DNA of 5,152 nt from Bacteroidota bacterium (GTDB taxonomy: Bacteria > Bacteroidota > Bacteroidia > Chitinophagales > LD1), in NCBI GenBank assembly GCA_023428205.1, contig JAEYZB010000170.1, forward strand, positions 1 to 5,152, in the 5' to 3' direction. Shown piece after piece: positions 5,103-5,152 of the stretch. The notes under the pieces were generated by a model. That model was not told the DNA's origin. It saw only the letters and a program-made list of their open reading frames with translations, and did no database searches. A program made the position numbers and the translations under genes. The first letter of the stretch is position 1, and each line of letters starts with the position of its first letter.

Positions 5103-5152
5103 TGGAGGGAGAAAATGGGCACAAAAAACTAATCTTGTTATTCAACAAGTAC
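5102..5152 (+). CDS. Possible start of a further gene, cut by the window edge
   Basis: From ATG at 5102 the frame is open to the window edge: 17 codons, beginning MEGENGHKKLILLFNKY. An in-frame stop nine bases upstream makes this the first possible start. There is no recognisable domain or exact promoter box; TATAGCTCTTTG upstream only loosely resembles one. An alternative ATG at 5115, which does have GGAGG a few bases upstream, stops after five codons. This is a tentative call based only on openness. Confidence 0.2.
   Translation, partial: MEGENGHKKLILLFNKY

Noticed and set aside
1..5152. Defence island, CRISPR, mobile element or phage content
   Set aside because: I saw no array-like repeats, transposase motifs, integrase, toxin-antitoxin pair or phage genes. 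The gene content is ordinary for a Bacteroidota chromosome.

Overview
The window looks like ordinary chromosomal DNA from a member of the Bacteroidota, probably an environmental Chitinophagales- or Sphingobacteriales-like lineage. The evidence is threefold. Perfect TAnnTTTG -7 promoter elements sit just upstream of gene starts. Shine-Dalgarno sequences are almost absent. The protein families are typical of the phylum: a YncE/DUF5074-like surface lipoprotein, a membrane-anchored triple helix-hairpin-helix protein, a secreted EEP-fold hydrolase, and a LysM protein ending in a degenerate RlpA-like domain. Composition is moderate and AT-leaning throughout. I see no insertion sequence, phage gene, tRNA, rRNA or CRISPR array.

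Layout. Positions 1-2196 hold a minus-strand run, read right to left. It begins with a membrane-anchored protein with three ComEA-like HhH units (2196-1327). A secreted endonuclease/exonuclease/phosphatase-family protein follows (1305-262), and then the first 77 residues of a lipoprotein with a YncE/DUF5074-type start (232-1, cut by the window edge). Gaps of 21 and 29 bp suggest one transcript. Positions 2197-2311 form a compact divergent promoter region with one perfect TAnnTTTG box facing each way. The plus-strand genes are a secreted triple-LysM protein (2312-3535), a serine beta-lactamase-like lipoprotein hydrolase (3632-4783) and an unrecognised Cys-rich 82-residue ORF (4824-5072). A possible further gene start lies at 5102 and runs off the end.

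How the genes work together. All four long genes and the partial one encode envelope proteins: two lipoproteins, two secreted or periplasmic proteins and one membrane-anchored protein. The minus-strand pair could link extracellular or periplasmic DNA handling (a nuclease-like enzyme and a DNA-binding ComEA-like anchor), but this is inference from families and adjacency. The LysM protein probably binds peptidoglycan. The serine hydrolase has its own promoter, close enough to the start codon to give a nearly leaderless mRNA, with an 8-bp-arm inverted repeat over the upstream promoter region.

Start-site corrections. The longest open frames of the HhH and LysM genes overlap head to head (to 2259 and from 2243). 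Both long starts are unlikely: the TTG at 2259 lies inside a -7 box, and the LysM signal peptide begins at an ATG at 2312. GTG at 2196 and ATG at 2312 remove the overlap and leave a 115-bp intergenic region. I did not find a convincing new multi-gene system here. The most useful leads are the promoter architecture, the non-catalytic-looking RlpA-like domain, the HhH/nuclease pairing and the orphan small ORF.
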